From positions 124,001 to 188,000 of the forward strand of contig NZ_MAHX01000021.1 in the NCBI RefSeq assembly GCF_002023715.1: a stretch of 64,000 nt of DNA. The letters are read 5' to 3'. This document shows, piece after piece, positions 36,401 to 44,891 of the stretch (the first letter of the stretch is position 1; every line of letters starts with the position of its first letter). Under the pieces are notes generated by a model. That model was not told the DNA's origin, did no database searches, and worked only from the letters and a program-made list of their open reading frames with translations. Source of the stretch: Elizabethkingia occulta (GTDB lineage Bacteria > Bacteroidota > Bacteroidia > Flavobacteriales > Weeksellaceae). A program made the translations under genes and the position numbers.

Positions 36401-36426
36401 AACCCGGCTGATAAATAAGCCGGGTT
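36401..36426 (-). terminator. Terminator of the old yellow enzyme gene
   Basis: AACCCGGCT-GATAAATA-AGCCGGGTT, 35 bp after the stop codon of the flavin oxidoreductase, followed on the minus strand by CTTTTATA. Confidence 0.75.
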
Positions 36427-36460
36427 AAAAGATTATCTTTTTGGATTAACCATTCCTATG

Positions 36461-37522
36461 TTAATATAGTACTTTCAGACTTTCTGCAGAAAAATCAGAA
36501 AGTTCCTCTGTATTTCCGTTTTTAATTTTTTGAACCCATTGGTAGTCGCTCAATATAGCTCTTCCGACAGCAACAAGATCAAAATCCTGTCTGTCTAATC
36601 TTCTTAGTAATTCAGAAAGGTCAGTCTTCTCAGTTCCTTCACCAGCGAAAGCTGAAAGAAAGTCACCTTTCAATCCTACAGATCCTACTGTAATAGTTGG
36701 CTGGCCAGTGATTTTTTTAGCCCATCCGGCAAAATTGAGATCCGAACCTTCAAATTCAGGCTCCCAGAAACGACGCTGAGAACAGTGGAAGATATCTACT
36801 CCGGCTTCTTTTAATGGTAAAAGCCATTCCTCCATTTCCGCAGGTGTTGTTGCTAATCTGGCTTTGTAATCCTGTTGTTTCCACTGAGAAAGACGTATGA
36901 TAATAGTGAAATCTTCACCAACAGCTGCTCTTATTGCTTTTATCACTTCTACAGCAAAGCGGTTTCTTTCTTTTAGTGTTTTTCCGCCATATTCATCGGT
37001 TCTGGTATTTGTACCTTCCCAAAAGAACTGATCGATAAGGTATCCGTGTGCACCATGTATTTCCAGACAGTCAAATCCAAGGTCTTTTGCAGCTTTTGCA
37101 GAAGCAGCAAATTGTTTGATAGTATCTTCTATATCAGCAATACTCATTGTAGCTGCTGCCTCCATCGGAACTTCAGGATATTCTTTGATCATTCTTGTGT
37201 CACCTACATGCCATATCTGTGGTCCCATTTTACCACCTTCTGCATGCACCTGATCAATTACATTCTTCCATCCCTGTAAGGCTTCATTACCATAAAAATC
37301 AGGAATATTCAGTAAGTTTTTGGATGCAGGTCTGTTGATAACAGTACCTTCAGAAAGAATAAGTCCAACTTCTGAAGCTGCTCTTCTGGAATAGTAGCCT
37401 GCCATTTCCGGAGTAGGGATACCTGCAGCAGATTGTGCACGGGTCATAGGAGCCATTACGATTCTGTTTTTCAGATGAAGGTTTTTATAGATAAAAGGAC
37501 TAAATAATGAGTCTGTATTCAT
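36461..37522 (-). CDS. NADH:flavin oxidoreductase, old yellow enzyme family (NemA-like)
   Basis: 353-residue FMN-dependent ene-reductase with a TIM barrel. Features include the N-terminal KNRIVMAPMTRAQS, FMN-contact Gln and His in GPQIWHVGDTR, the substrate-binding pair in CLEIHGAHGYLIDQFFWEG, the TRTDEYGG motif, and the C-terminal phosphate-binding GRAILSDYQWVQK. Such enzymes reduce activated alkenes, nitro compounds and quinones with NAD(P)H. The gene is divergent from an HxlR regulator, and GTTAC-N5-GTAAC lies over its putative -33 region, suggesting repression relieved by electrophiles. Confidence 0.92.
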   Translation of the reverse strand: MNTDSLFSPFIYKNLHLKNRIVMAPMTRAQSAAGIPTPEMAGYYSRRAASEVGLILSEGTVINRPASKNLLNIPDFYGNEALQGWKNVIDQVHAEGGKMGPQIWHVGDTRMIKEYPEVPMEAAATMSIADIEDTIKQFAASAKAAKDLGFDCLEIHGAHGYLIDQFFWEGTNTRTDEYGGKTLKERNRFAVEVIKAIRAAVGEDFTIIIRLSQWKQQDYKARLATTPAEMEEWLLPLKEAGVDIFHCSQRRFWEPEFEGSDLNFAGWAKKITGQPTITVGSVGLKGDFLSAFAGEGTEKTDLSELLRRLDRQDFDLVAVGRAILSDYQWVQKIKNGNTEELSDFSAESLKVLY

Positions 37523-37558
37523 TTTTTATAAGATTTTTATAAAGTTAATTTTACATTT

Positions 37559-37573
37559 GTTACACAAAGTAAC
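37559..37573. promoter_or_regulatory. HxlR-type operator, old yellow enzyme side
   Basis: GTTAC-ACAAA-GTAAC, a perfect 5+5 inverted repeat, overlaps the -33 region of the minus-strand promoter whose -7 is TAACTTTA (complement of 37540-37547). Similar repeats with six-base spacers occur at 38523 and 40276-40309. Confidence 0.6.
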
Positions 37574-37615
37574 TAATAATAATTCATTTTTGTATCTATT
37601 AAGTAAAAAAATGTG

Positions 37616-37655
37616 GTAACTTTGCTGTAACCAACATTAGTAACAAAGAGGTAAC
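37616..37655 (+). promoter_or_regulatory. GTAAC repeats in the HxlR promoter
   Basis: GTAAC occurs at 37616, 37627, 37640 and 37651, in two pairs each spaced 11 bp start to start, just upstream of the ATG at 37658. The first overlaps TAACTTTG (37617-37624), a perfect -7 element. The orientation is direct rather than inverted, so these may be half-sites for autoregulation. Confidence 0.5.
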
Positions 37656-37657
37656 TT

Positions 37658-38005
37658 ATGAAACAGAAACAAATGGCAGAGTGTGATTGTCCGCTTGTAA
37701 AGGCGATGTCGGCACTTGGAAGTAAATGGAAGCCTGTAATTGTAAGAGTTATAAAAGATCGTACGCTGCGTTTTGGAGAAATTGCGGCACGCATCCATGT
37801 GATATCCCGCAAGGTACTTACCGATCAGTTGAGAGAAATGGAAAAGGATGGATTGGTTACCAGAACCGAGTTTAAGGAATTACCACCAAGAGTGGAGTAT
37901 ACCTTAACCGAAAAAGGGCTGGCACTGCTGCCTATTTTATTTATGTTGGAAGATTGGGAAAAACAATATGAAACTAAAGAAATTTCGGAATTAGCAGATG
38001 TATAG
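37658..38005 (+). CDS. HxlR-family regulator with N-terminal cysteines
   Basis: 115-residue winged-helix regulator of the HxlR/MarR-like family. It has the typical SALGSKWKPVIVRVI first helix, ARIHVISRKVLTDQLREME recognition region, and RVEYTLTEKG wing. Two cysteines (Cys9 and Cys11, in ECDCPLVKAM) sit where the redox-sensing cysteine of YodB (Cys6) and relatives lies. It is divergent from the old yellow enzyme gene and flanked by GTAAC/GTTAC repeats. Likely a repressor inactivated by quinones or other electrophiles, by analogy only. Confidence 0.88.
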   Translation: MKQKQMAECDCPLVKAMSALGSKWKPVIVRVIKDRTLRFGEIAARIHVISRKVLTDQLREMEKDGLVTRTEFKELPPRVEYTLTEKGLALLPILFMLEDWEKQYETKEISELADV

Positions 38006-38102
38006 TAATAAACCCGAAAAAGCAGGAAATCCTCTTTACAAAAACCGAATTTGCTAAGAAAACTATAAAAAGATGAGAAAGAAATAGGTACTATATTCTT
38101 AG

Positions 38103-38468
38103 TTATTTATTTCCGTTTCGGAGTAGTTCATTTCTGTAATTAATACCCCATTTTGACATCGTGTCGATAACATCATGAAGGCTTTTTCCAAAGTCTGTAA
38201 GTTCATAATCTACCGTCACAGGCATCGTATTGTTCTGGGTTCTTGTAACAAGGTTGTTCATTTCAAGTTCTTTCAATTCTTTTGAAAGCGTTTTGGCAGC
38301 TACTTTTTCCAGTTGTCTTTTAAGATCCATAAACCGCATTTTGCCAGCAAAGTATAAGTGGCTGATGATAATGGTTTTCCATTTTCCACCCAATAAATAT
38401 ACTGTATCTTCTACACCGCGTAGGTGCATTTTGCAGTCCGGTCCCAATTCTGTTCTTTGCTTTTTCAT
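38103..38468 (-). CDS. HxlR-family regulator
   Basis: 121-residue winged-helix regulator. The HxlR core is clear: YLLGGKWKTIIISHL, VAAKTLSKELKELEMNNLV, VTVDYELTDFGKSL. One cysteine (Cys12, GPDCKMHLRG) lies near the N-terminus and may be a thiol sensor. Its own promoter has GTTAC-N6-GTAAC immediately upstream of a TATTTTTG -7 element, a position suited to autorepression. It converges with the other HxlR gene and is only moderately similar to it. Confidence 0.87.
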   Translation of the reverse strand: MKKQRTELGPDCKMHLRGVEDTVYLLGGKWKTIIISHLYFAGKMRFMDLKRQLEKVAAKTLSKELKELEMNNLVTRTQNNTMPVTVDYELTDFGKSLHDVIDTMSKWGINYRNELLRNGNK

Positions 38469-38508
38469 AGCTTAAAAATGAAATGACAAAATTAGCTGTT
38501 TCATCGTA

Positions 38509-38551
38509 CAAAAATATACCCGGTTACTAAGTGGTAACTAATTACCGGGTA
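38509..38551 (-). promoter_or_regulatory. HxlR auto-operator and promoter
   Basis: GTTAC (38523-38527)-N6-GTAAC (38534-38538) lies 7 bp upstream of the minus-strand -7 element TATTTTTG (complement of 38509-38516), so it covers the -33 position. An outer inverted pair, TACCCGG (38517-38523) and CCGGGTA (38545-38551), surrounds it and may also end the adenosine deaminase transcript. Confidence 0.65.
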
Positions 38552-38564
38552 CATCCTTATAATC

Positions 38565-40073
38565 TTAATTCAGTTTCTGATTCGTTTTTTGGACAAAATC
38601 ATTCCATTGCTTATCCAGATAAAGAATGGATTCTTTCTTTTCTCTTTCGTTCAGAGAGGAGTAATTAATTGAATTATAAACTAATTTTTTTAATGCTTTC
38701 ACATCTAATTCCCAGTATACAAAGGCAACCCAGAAATCATAACTAAGTCCTTCGTATCCATATACTCCTGGGTCATCACTGTTAATAGAGCATTGTACTC
38801 CGTTGCTTAACAAAACTCTTGCAGGATGATTTCTCATATCGCTGACATAACCTAAAATCTGATTACTGATCGGGCTTACCTCAACCAGTTTGTTTTGTTT
38901 TTTAATCAGTTCCAATGTTTTTGGGAAATAGATCAGGTTTAGGCCATGACCGATTCTTTTGTTATTGAGTAATGCAAGATCCAGAACATTTTTATTGAAA
39001 ACAGAATTACTTTCACCGGCATGCAGGAAAAGTGGCATGTCTACGCCGTATTTTTTTGAAAGCTCATCTAATTTCATCCAGCTTTCACGGAAGGAGTAAA
39101 TACTATTTCCGGCAGCCTCATCGGCAACAAGATCAAATCCCGAAATCATATCCTGAAATTCTTTCTTTAGCTGGAAAGCTGCTTCAAGCTGTTTGTCAAC
39201 CCCTTTAGAATCCAAAAATTTAAAGCTAGAATAGATTAATTTCAGTGTAAACTGTGGAGCTGTCTTATGAATTTCTTTAAGAATGTCCTGTAGATCCATA
39301 ATAGATGTGTTTAAAGGATATTTCCCATGCTGAAAATCATAAAGCTGATCAAAAATAAATCTGATCTCTACATGCTGTACATTATCTTTTATTAAATCCT
39401 GAAATCCTTTCAGATAATATGCTTTAAAGAAAGGACGATAAGATAGTAATGAGCCTGTACGTTTAAAACGTTTTTCGAATTCTATCCAGTAATCCGTATA
39501 GTTGCATAGCTGATCCCGTTTCAGTAACAGAAGTTCTAGTAACTGCTTTTCAAAACTTGGATCAGAGCTTAATTTTTCATCAAGGCTGACAAATCCTGCA
39601 GGGACATTGTCTTTTGAAAAGAAAGCCATCTGCCCGAAAATATATTGATCATTATCCTTCTGAACATAAACATAACCTTCTTTATATTTTCTCGCTGTTG
39701 CAATGATCCATTTTGCATCGGTAATCCCACCACTATGTGTATGCAAAAGCCCCCCTTTAGGCATAGACTGGAGAATATCAAATAATTTGCTGTTTTCAAT
39801 CAGAGGTTTTAGCTGATTAAAAGAACTGTTATATAATGGTATATTTTGCTTTTCAGTTTCAGTAAGTAATTCTTTACGCAACTGGAATAGTTTTTTATCC
39901 AATGTCTTTTCTACATCAGATAATTTTAGATCGGCATCAAAGCTTAAAGCTTTATTCTCTTTGTCTAACAGGTCTATTTTCTGCTGATACGAAGATTCCT
40001 GAGCTATTATATGCTGACTCCCCATAAGAGGAAGGCCTGAGAATAAAATGTAAATAAGAGTTTTTTTCATCAT
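38565..40073 (-). CDS. Secreted adenosine deaminase-like protein (ADGF/ADA2 type)
   Basis: 502-residue member of the adenosine/AMP deaminase superfamily. A signal peptide (to about IIAQ, residue 25) is followed by about 75 residues of N-terminal extension as in growth-factor-type ADGF/ADA2. The metal-dependent deaminase barrel follows: GGLLHTHSGG with His111 and His113, FLHAGESN with zinc His and catalytic Glu, IGHGLNL, and CSINSDDPGVYG with the zinc Asp. It probably converts extracellular adenosine to inosine for nucleoside scavenging. The tandem GTTAC operators before the nitroreductase lie 200 bp upstream, but control of this gene is uncertain. Confidence 0.88.
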   Translation of the reverse strand: MMKKTLIYILFSGLPLMGSQHIIAQESSYQQKIDLLDKENKALSFDADLKLSDVEKTLDKKLFQLRKELLTETEKQNIPLYNSSFNQLKPLIENSKLFDILQSMPKGGLLHTHSGGITDAKWIIATARKYKEGYVYVQKDNDQYIFGQMAFFSKDNVPAGFVSLDEKLSSDPSFEKQLLELLLLKRDQLCNYTDYWIEFEKRFKRTGSLLSYRPFFKAYYLKGFQDLIKDNVQHVEIRFIFDQLYDFQHGKYPLNTSIMDLQDILKEIHKTAPQFTLKLIYSSFKFLDSKGVDKQLEAAFQLKKEFQDMISGFDLVADEAAGNSIYSFRESWMKLDELSKKYGVDMPLFLHAGESNSVFNKNVLDLALLNNKRIGHGLNLIYFPKTLELIKKQNKLVEVSPISNQILGYVSDMRNHPARVLLSNGVQCSINSDDPGVYGYEGLSYDFWVAFVYWELDVKALKKLVYNSINYSSLNEREKKESILYLDKQWNDFVQKTNQKLN

Positions 40074-40275
40074 AATATAGTGGATGCACGAGATTGTGCT
40101 TAAAATGATTTAATTATTATTTCCGGAATAAAAAATTGTGCAAATAACGGGATTTCATATTATTTATGAAAATCTGTTCTCTGAATGCAAAAAAAACGCC
40201 ATGATCTCTGCTGACATTATATTTGTAAGAACAGTTAAATCAACAGAAGTATTTCCGGATAGATAATAGCAGGTA

Positions 40276-40309
40276 GTTACTTATTGGTAACTGGTTACTT
40301 TTGGGTAAC
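40276..40309. promoter_or_regulatory. Tandem HxlR-type operators before the nitroreductase
   Basis: GTTAC-TTATTG-GTAAC (40276-40291) and GTTAC-TTTTGG-GTAAC (40294-40309): two inverted repeats with identical geometry, 18 bp (nearly two helical turns) apart. They lie upstream of TAACTTTG (40337-40344), a perfect -7 element, so the bound protein would sit at or just upstream of the -33 region. Confidence 0.7.
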
Positions 40310-40336
40310 AGGTGTATTAAAGCAGCTTTTGTCATG

Positions 40337-40344
40337 TAACTTTG
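40337..40344 (+). promoter_or_regulatory. -7 element of the nitroreductase promoter
   Basis: TAACTTTG matches TAnnTTTG exactly, 80 bp before the ATG at 40424. No good TTG at -33 is present, which would fit a promoter needing activation. Confidence 0.5.
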
Positions 40345-40423
40345 CAGAATAAGAATGAGAATGAAAAATTTAAGATATAATATCTCATTATGCATCATTT
40401 AAGAAATAAAAAATAACAGAATT

Positions 40424-41056
40424 ATGTCGTTACAAAAAACACTAAACTGGAGATCTGCTACAAAGGCTTATAACGGAAAAACTATAGAGATAGAAAAACT
40501 GGAACAAATTCTGGAGGCAATACGTCTGGCGCCTTCCAGTTCCGGTTTGCAGCCCTTTAAAGTTTTGGTTATTACAAACAAAGAGCTAAGAGAAAAGCTC
40601 CAACCGATTTCCCGTGATCAGGATCAGATTATAAGAGCATCTCATATATTGGTTTTTGCTGCCTGGGATGAATATACAACGGAAAGGGTAGATTCATTTT
40701 TTGAATTTAGCAATCAGGTACGGAATTTACCAGATTCTACTACAGACGAATACCGTCTGAATTTACTGGATATACTAGCTAAACAAACCAAAGATCAGCA
40801 TTTTGTAAATGCTGCAAGACAAACTTATATCGCACTGGGATTCGGTCTTTTGGTGGCTGCAGATCTCAGAATTGATGCTACCCCAATAGAAGGTTTTGAT
40901 AATAAGTCTGTTGATGAGCTTTTGGATCTTCCTGCTCAGGGACTAAAGAGTACTGTAATGATGGCTTTAGGATATAAAGATGAGAATACAGACTGGTGGA
41001 ACAAGCTGGAAAAGGTAAGAAGGCCTAAAGAAGAATTGTTTGTGGAATTTAGCTAA
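40424..41056 (+). CDS. NAD(P)H-dependent nitroreductase
   Basis: 210-residue FMN oxidoreductase of the NfsB/nitroreductase family. Family landmarks are WRSATKAYNGKTIE at the N-terminus (FMN phosphate contact), LAPSSSGLQPFKV, HILVFAAW, QTYIALGFGLLVAADLRID and the C-terminal GYKDENTDWWNKLEKVRRP. It reduces quinones, nitroaromatics and similar electrophiles. Tandem GTTAC-N6-GTAAC sites in its promoter match those of both HxlR genes, resembling the control of yodC and azoR1 nitro- and azoreductases by YodB in Bacillus. A terminator follows the gene. Confidence 0.92.
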   Translation: MSLQKTLNWRSATKAYNGKTIEIEKLEQILEAIRLAPSSSGLQPFKVLVITNKELREKLQPISRDQDQIIRASHILVFAAWDEYTTERVDSFFEFSNQVRNLPDSTTDEYRLNLLDILAKQTKDQHFVNAARQTYIALGFGLLVAADLRIDATPIEGFDNKSVDELLDLPAQGLKSTVMMALGYKDENTDWWNKLEKVRRPKEELFVEFS

Positions 41057-41080
41057 ACATAAGTTCTATACAAATGAATA

Positions 41081-41107
41081 AAAGAGGAGATTTATAGTCT
41101 TCTCTTT
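41081..41107 (+). terminator. Terminator of the nitroreductase gene
   Basis: AAAGAGGAGA-TTTATAG-TCTTCTCTTT with one G-T pair, followed by a T-run. Confidence 0.75.
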
Positions 41108-41295
41108 TTTTATTTTCCCGATAGGATGGCATAGGGGAGATGATGATGAGAAGTATGTCAGGCTTTCTAGTTCTGTTATAAAACCTAGATAGTACGGAAA
41201 ATATCCTTAATTTTATAAAAGTTAACTGCTGGACTGTATCTTTTTACTTTTAACCATTAACAGTGCTCAGACTAATAACTATTCAAATTAAGTTT

Positions 41296-42168
41296 ATGTT
41301 TGAATTTAAGGAACTATCTCTCGAATCATTATATAAAAGACTAGGACTGCACAGAGTTAGTCAGACGGATCAGGAAGAAATTAATTCCGAAAAGTATAAG
41401 TCATATATTAAGATTTTATACCTTCCGGCGGGCTATACGATAACAGTAGATTTTAAGAAGTACACAACAGACTCTTCCTCCATTTTTTTTATCAATAGCA
41501 ACCAGCATTTCAGGATTGAAAAAGCCGGAGAGGAATCAGGACTGATGATCTATTACAACCGTGATTTTTACTGTGTTCAGATACACGATGCTGAGGTAGC
41601 TTGTGATGGTATTTTGTTTAATAATCTAAGCAATATACCTGTGATTGGTTTGTCAGCCACAGACAAAATAATGATTACTTATATCTTTAAGGCAATAGAA
41701 GAAGAATTCAAAGTAATAAAAGCCCAGAGAGAAGAGATGCTTAGGGTCTATTTGAAACAGATTATCATACTGTCTACAAGATTATGGAGTATGCAGCATC
41801 TGGACAAAGCACATGATGCAACAGACAATGATACAGCCTTCTTCCGACAGTTTAGTCTACTTGTAGAAAATCATTACAGACAAAAACATACTGTTGCAGA
41901 CTATGCCGAACTAATGGGTATTGCTCCTAAAACACTCACACACAGACTTCGGAAAATGAATATGGCACAACCTAATGAGGTAATTAAGGATCGTATTATT
42001 CTTGAAGCTAAAAGACTACTAATCTATACAGAGATGAGTGCAAAGCAAATTGCTTACGCATTGGGCTATGAAGATCCAGCCTATTTTAACAGGTTATTTT
42101 CCTCAAAAGTAGGTGACAATACATCTAATTTCAGGAAAAAATACAACGAGGGAAAAATGTACAATTAA
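41296..42168 (+). CDS. AraC-family transcriptional regulator
   Basis: About 290 residues from the ATG at 41296, preferred over one 33 nt upstream that adds a hydrophobic stretch lacking in relatives. The N-terminal cupin-like domain (to about 140) contains LYLPAGYTITVDF. The C-terminal AraC domain has VADYAELMGIAPKTLTHRLR and KQIAYALGYEDPAYFNRLFS. It precedes an esterase gene by about 110 bp on the same strand and may control it; the esterase has its own -7-like element TAGCTTTG at 42208-42215. The inducer is unknown. Confidence 0.87.
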   Translation: MFEFKELSLESLYKRLGLHRVSQTDQEEINSEKYKSYIKILYLPAGYTITVDFKKYTTDSSSIFFINSNQHFRIEKAGEESGLMIYYNRDFYCVQIHDAEVACDGILFNNLSNIPVIGLSATDKIMITYIFKAIEEEFKVIKAQREEMLRVYLKQIIILSTRLWSMQHLDKAHDATDNDTAFFRQFSLLVENHYRQKHTVADYAELMGIAPKTLTHRLRKMNMAQPNEVIKDRIILEAKRLLIYTEMSAKQIAYALGYEDPAYFNRLFSSKVGDNTSNFRKKYNEGKMYN

Positions 42169-42276
42169 TATTGCTTTTTGTACCTTCTCAAAAAGTCTGT
42201 AGTGAAGTAGCTTTGCAATATCAATGAGTAATTAATTAGTCAATTTTATTTTTTAACCTTATTAAAAACAAATATT

Positions 42277-43260
42277 ATGGCACAACCAAGGTCTTACAAA
42301 GGAGAAAACGATCCTCAGGTTTTTACTGAAGTACGTACATTTTTAGAAGCATTAAACACGGCAGATTCCAAACCTATGGAACTGCTAAGCCCTGAAGAGG
42401 CTCGTCAGGTTTTAGTAGGCGCCCAGAAATCTGTAGAAGTAGATTATTCGGGAATTGAAGAAACTGAACGTGTGATCGAGCAGAACGGATATAAAGTAAA
42501 TATACATATCACCAAACCTAAAAACAGCAAACCTGGAGCACCGGTATTTATCTTTATCCATGGTGGTGGATGGGTGCTTGGAGATTATCCTACACACCGC
42601 AGGCTGGTAAGAGATCTTGTTATAGAAAGTGGAGCGGTAGCAGTATTCCCGGATTATACACCTTCTCCGGAAGCGCAATATCCGGTTGCTATTAATCAGA
42701 TCTATGCTGCAACACAATGGGTGGCAGAGCATGGTGATGAAATAGGTGTTGATGGTAAAAATCTTGCAGTTGTAGGAAACAGCGTAGGAGGAAATATGAC
42801 AGCTGTAATTTCTTTGATGGCAAAGAATAATAACGGACCACATATTAAATTGCAGGCATTACTTTGGCCTGTAACAGATTCCAATTTTGAAACGGATTCT
42901 TATAATGAGTTTGCTGAAGGAAGATTTCTTACCAAAAATATGATGAAATGGTTCTGGGACAACTATCTGCCAGATACGGAAAAACGTAAAGAAATATATG
43001 CTTCTCCTTTACAGGCTACATTGGAAGAATTGCAGGGATTGCCTCAGGCTTTAGTACAAACGGCTGAAAACGATGTGCTTCGTGATGAGGCGGAGGCTTA
43101 TGCAAGAAAATTAAATGAAGCGGGAGTACCAGTGACATTGGCAAGATATGCTGGTTTAATTCATGATTATGGATTATTAAATCCACTAGCACATATACCA
43201 GCGGTACAAACAGCAATACTTCATGCTGCTGCTGTTATTAAAAATGCGCTTAGCAAGTAA
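42277..43260 (+). CDS. Alpha/beta hydrolase, HSL-type esterase
   Basis: 327-residue hormone-sensitive-lipase-family esterase without a signal peptide. The oxyanion motif FIHGGGWVLGDY precedes nucleophile Ser in VVGNSVGGNM; the acid is in QTAENDVLRDEAEAYA, and the His is in AGLIHDYGLLN. Such enzymes cleave short acyl esters. It sits downstream of an AraC regulator and near the nitroreductase/old yellow enzyme cluster, so a detoxification or catabolic role is plausible but unproven. A strong terminator follows. Confidence 0.9.
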   Translation: MAQPRSYKGENDPQVFTEVRTFLEALNTADSKPMELLSPEEARQVLVGAQKSVEVDYSGIEETERVIEQNGYKVNIHITKPKNSKPGAPVFIFIHGGGWVLGDYPTHRRLVRDLVIESGAVAVFPDYTPSPEAQYPVAINQIYAATQWVAEHGDEIGVDGKNLAVVGNSVGGNMTAVISLMAKNNNGPHIKLQALLWPVTDSNFETDSYNEFAEGRFLTKNMMKWFWDNYLPDTEKRKEIYASPLQATLEELQGLPQALVQTAENDVLRDEAEAYARKLNEAGVPVTLARYAGLIHDYGLLNPLAHIPAVQTAILHAAAVIKNALSK

Positions 43261-43621
43261 TATAACAGATTGAAAATAAATAAAAAGAGCCAGTTTAATT
43301 TTAAGCTGGCTCTTTTTATTTGTTAAATTTTGAAGTTATGGAAGCATTAAAATTTGTTTAAACTCCCGAGAATAAAAGAGAAATTGAAATGATATTATTT
43401 CTCTTTTACGTGATATAGATGTATATTTGCAAAAGCTTTATGAATGAAAAAAATGAGTTTAACAGACTGTTGGTTAATAGCCCTGATAAACTATTCTTAT
43501 ACAAATGATCACTGTGAATTTTTGAAGTTTCTAATAATACTATTTAATTCCGGAATCCTATTGATAAACCCAATTTCTTCTTAACCAAAGCAATAATTTG
43601 TAAAATAAACAATTAAAATAT
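43261..43621. other. 361-bp intergenic region
   Basis: Holds the esterase terminator and a further hairpin, TAAAAGAGAAAT (43373-43384) with ATTTCTCTTTTA (43397-43408), of unknown role. Nothing else was recognised. Confidence 0.4.
43282..43317 (+). terminator. Intrinsic terminator after the esterase
   Basis: AAAAAGAGCCAG (43282-43293) pairs with CTGGCTCTTTTT (43306-43317), then ATT. It is about 20 bp beyond the stop codon. Confidence 0.85.
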
Positions 43622-44788
43622 ATGGATATTAAGACTGAACAACCTAAAGGATTCAGCCTCTCTTTTTTGAATTCCAAAACTACTTTTTGGTTATTATTAC
43701 TAGGATTTTTAATCATAAGTGTCTTACTTCTTATTCAGACTTATAACCGGGCATTGAGAATCCCTGATGGTAATGACTTTACACTTTACCTTAATGCTTC
43801 CCGAAACTTTTTTGAACTAAAAAATCCATATATCATAGAGAGTGAATTCGATTTTCTCTATCCTCAGACATTGTGTATCTTACTTTATCCTTTGACTATT
43901 ATTAATTATAAAGTAGCCATTCTTATTTGGTATTTATCTGGTATTATTGCTTTTTATATATCTTTTAATGAATGCTTTAAAATGACAGGCAGGAGTGGGG
44001 AAATAAATAAGTATTCACTTTTTTTTATTTCTTTTTTGGCCTTATTTGGTATTGTTCAGGATAATTTTTTAAATGGACAGGTCAATTTTATTGTGCTTTG
44101 CTTCTGTGTATTATTTTTTAAATACCTTAGAAAATCTCAATATATTCTCTCCGCTTTGTTTTTAGCGTTGGCTATTTCCATAAAAGTAACCCCTTTAATC
44201 TTTTTAGGATTCTTATTTTTTTATAAAGAAATAAAAATTACTGTTTTAACAGTATTATTCTCTGCTGTTTTAATGGTAGGAATCCCTGTACTTCTCACAA
44301 ATTTAGATTTTGTGCTTTCAAATTATAAGCACTATTTAGATATTTTCATTTTGCACAGAACAACCAATTTCTCTGAGTCCAATCTCCATTCAGGTTATTC
44401 TTTAACAATGTTTTTGTCTAAATACTTTGGGAAATATGCTCTTATAGTATCTACAGCGCTCAGTTTGGTATATTTGTTTATAAAGCAACTGAGAGAGAAA
44501 GTCTTGAGTCCGTTAGTTTTTGCAGGGTATCTTTTGTGCATATTGCTTATTTCTCCAATGAGCGAGCAACATCATCTGATATTTATATTTCCGCTGTTAC
44601 TCTTACTTTTAACAAGTAACATCAATCGTATTGTTAATCTTATTGTAGTTCTGCTCTTTATAGCATTCTCTTCTCTTAAAGTCGAAATCTTTATGAGCCT
44701 CCTTATATTATATACAGCACTCTTATTGCAAGGAAGTAAAGAAAGCTCTGATGCTTATAGCAGAATTGAAAATGCATATGGCTCTTAA
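43622..44788 (+). CDS. GT87-type (DUF2029) membrane glycosyltransferase-like protein
   Basis: 388-residue polytopic membrane protein related in layout to the one at 30503. After TM1 the extracytoplasmic loop carries DGNDFTLYLNASRNFFELKN, with the acidic residue expected at the catalytic position, and FLYPQTLCILLYPLTI resembles the family YPP region. AISIKVTPLIFLGFLFFYKE matches the conserved KxxP segment of GT87 proteins, and MSEQHHLIFIFPLLLLL the C-terminal loop. Donor is probably a polyprenyl-phosphate sugar; acceptor unknown. No other glycan genes are nearby. Confidence 0.75.
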   Translation: MDIKTEQPKGFSLSFLNSKTTFWLLLLGFLIISVLLLIQTYNRALRIPDGNDFTLYLNASRNFFELKNPYIIESEFDFLYPQTLCILLYPLTIINYKVAILIWYLSGIIAFYISFNECFKMTGRSGEINKYSLFFISFLALFGIVQDNFLNGQVNFIVLCFCVLFFKYLRKSQYILSALFLALAISIKVTPLIFLGFLFFYKEIKITVLTVLFSAVLMVGIPVLLTNLDFVLSNYKHYLDIFILHRTTNFSESNLHSGYSLTMFLSKYFGKYALIVSTALSLVYLFIKQLREKVLSPLVFAGYLLCILLISPMSEQHHLIFIFPLLLLLLTSNINRIVNLIVVLLFIAFSSLKVEIFMSLLILYTALLLQGSKESSDAYSRIENAYGS

Positions 44789-44891
44789 GTATTTTTGGTC
44801 AAATTTTGATAAAATATCGTGATATTGTTTTAAAATAAATAAGTTCAAAAATCAGAGGATTTATCATTAATTTGCTGAATTATAAATAAAA

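Larger units (their letters stand above)
40074..40423. other. 350-bp divergent region with tandem operators
   Basis: Spacer between the deaminase (minus) and nitroreductase (plus). It contains two GTTAC-N6-GTAAC repeats (40276-40309) and a -7 element at 40337-40344. The 40074-40270 part shows nothing else recognisable. Confidence 0.45.

Noticed and set aside
42412-42843. 143-codon frame antisense to the esterase
   Set aside because: Opposite the catalytic core of the HSL-type esterase, with no domain resemblance.
43373-43408. 12-bp hairpin TAAAAGAGAAAT/ATTTCTCTTTTA as a regulator site
   Set aside because: AT-rich stem without T-run or repeat elsewhere; could be chance, so only mentioned in the intergenic entry.
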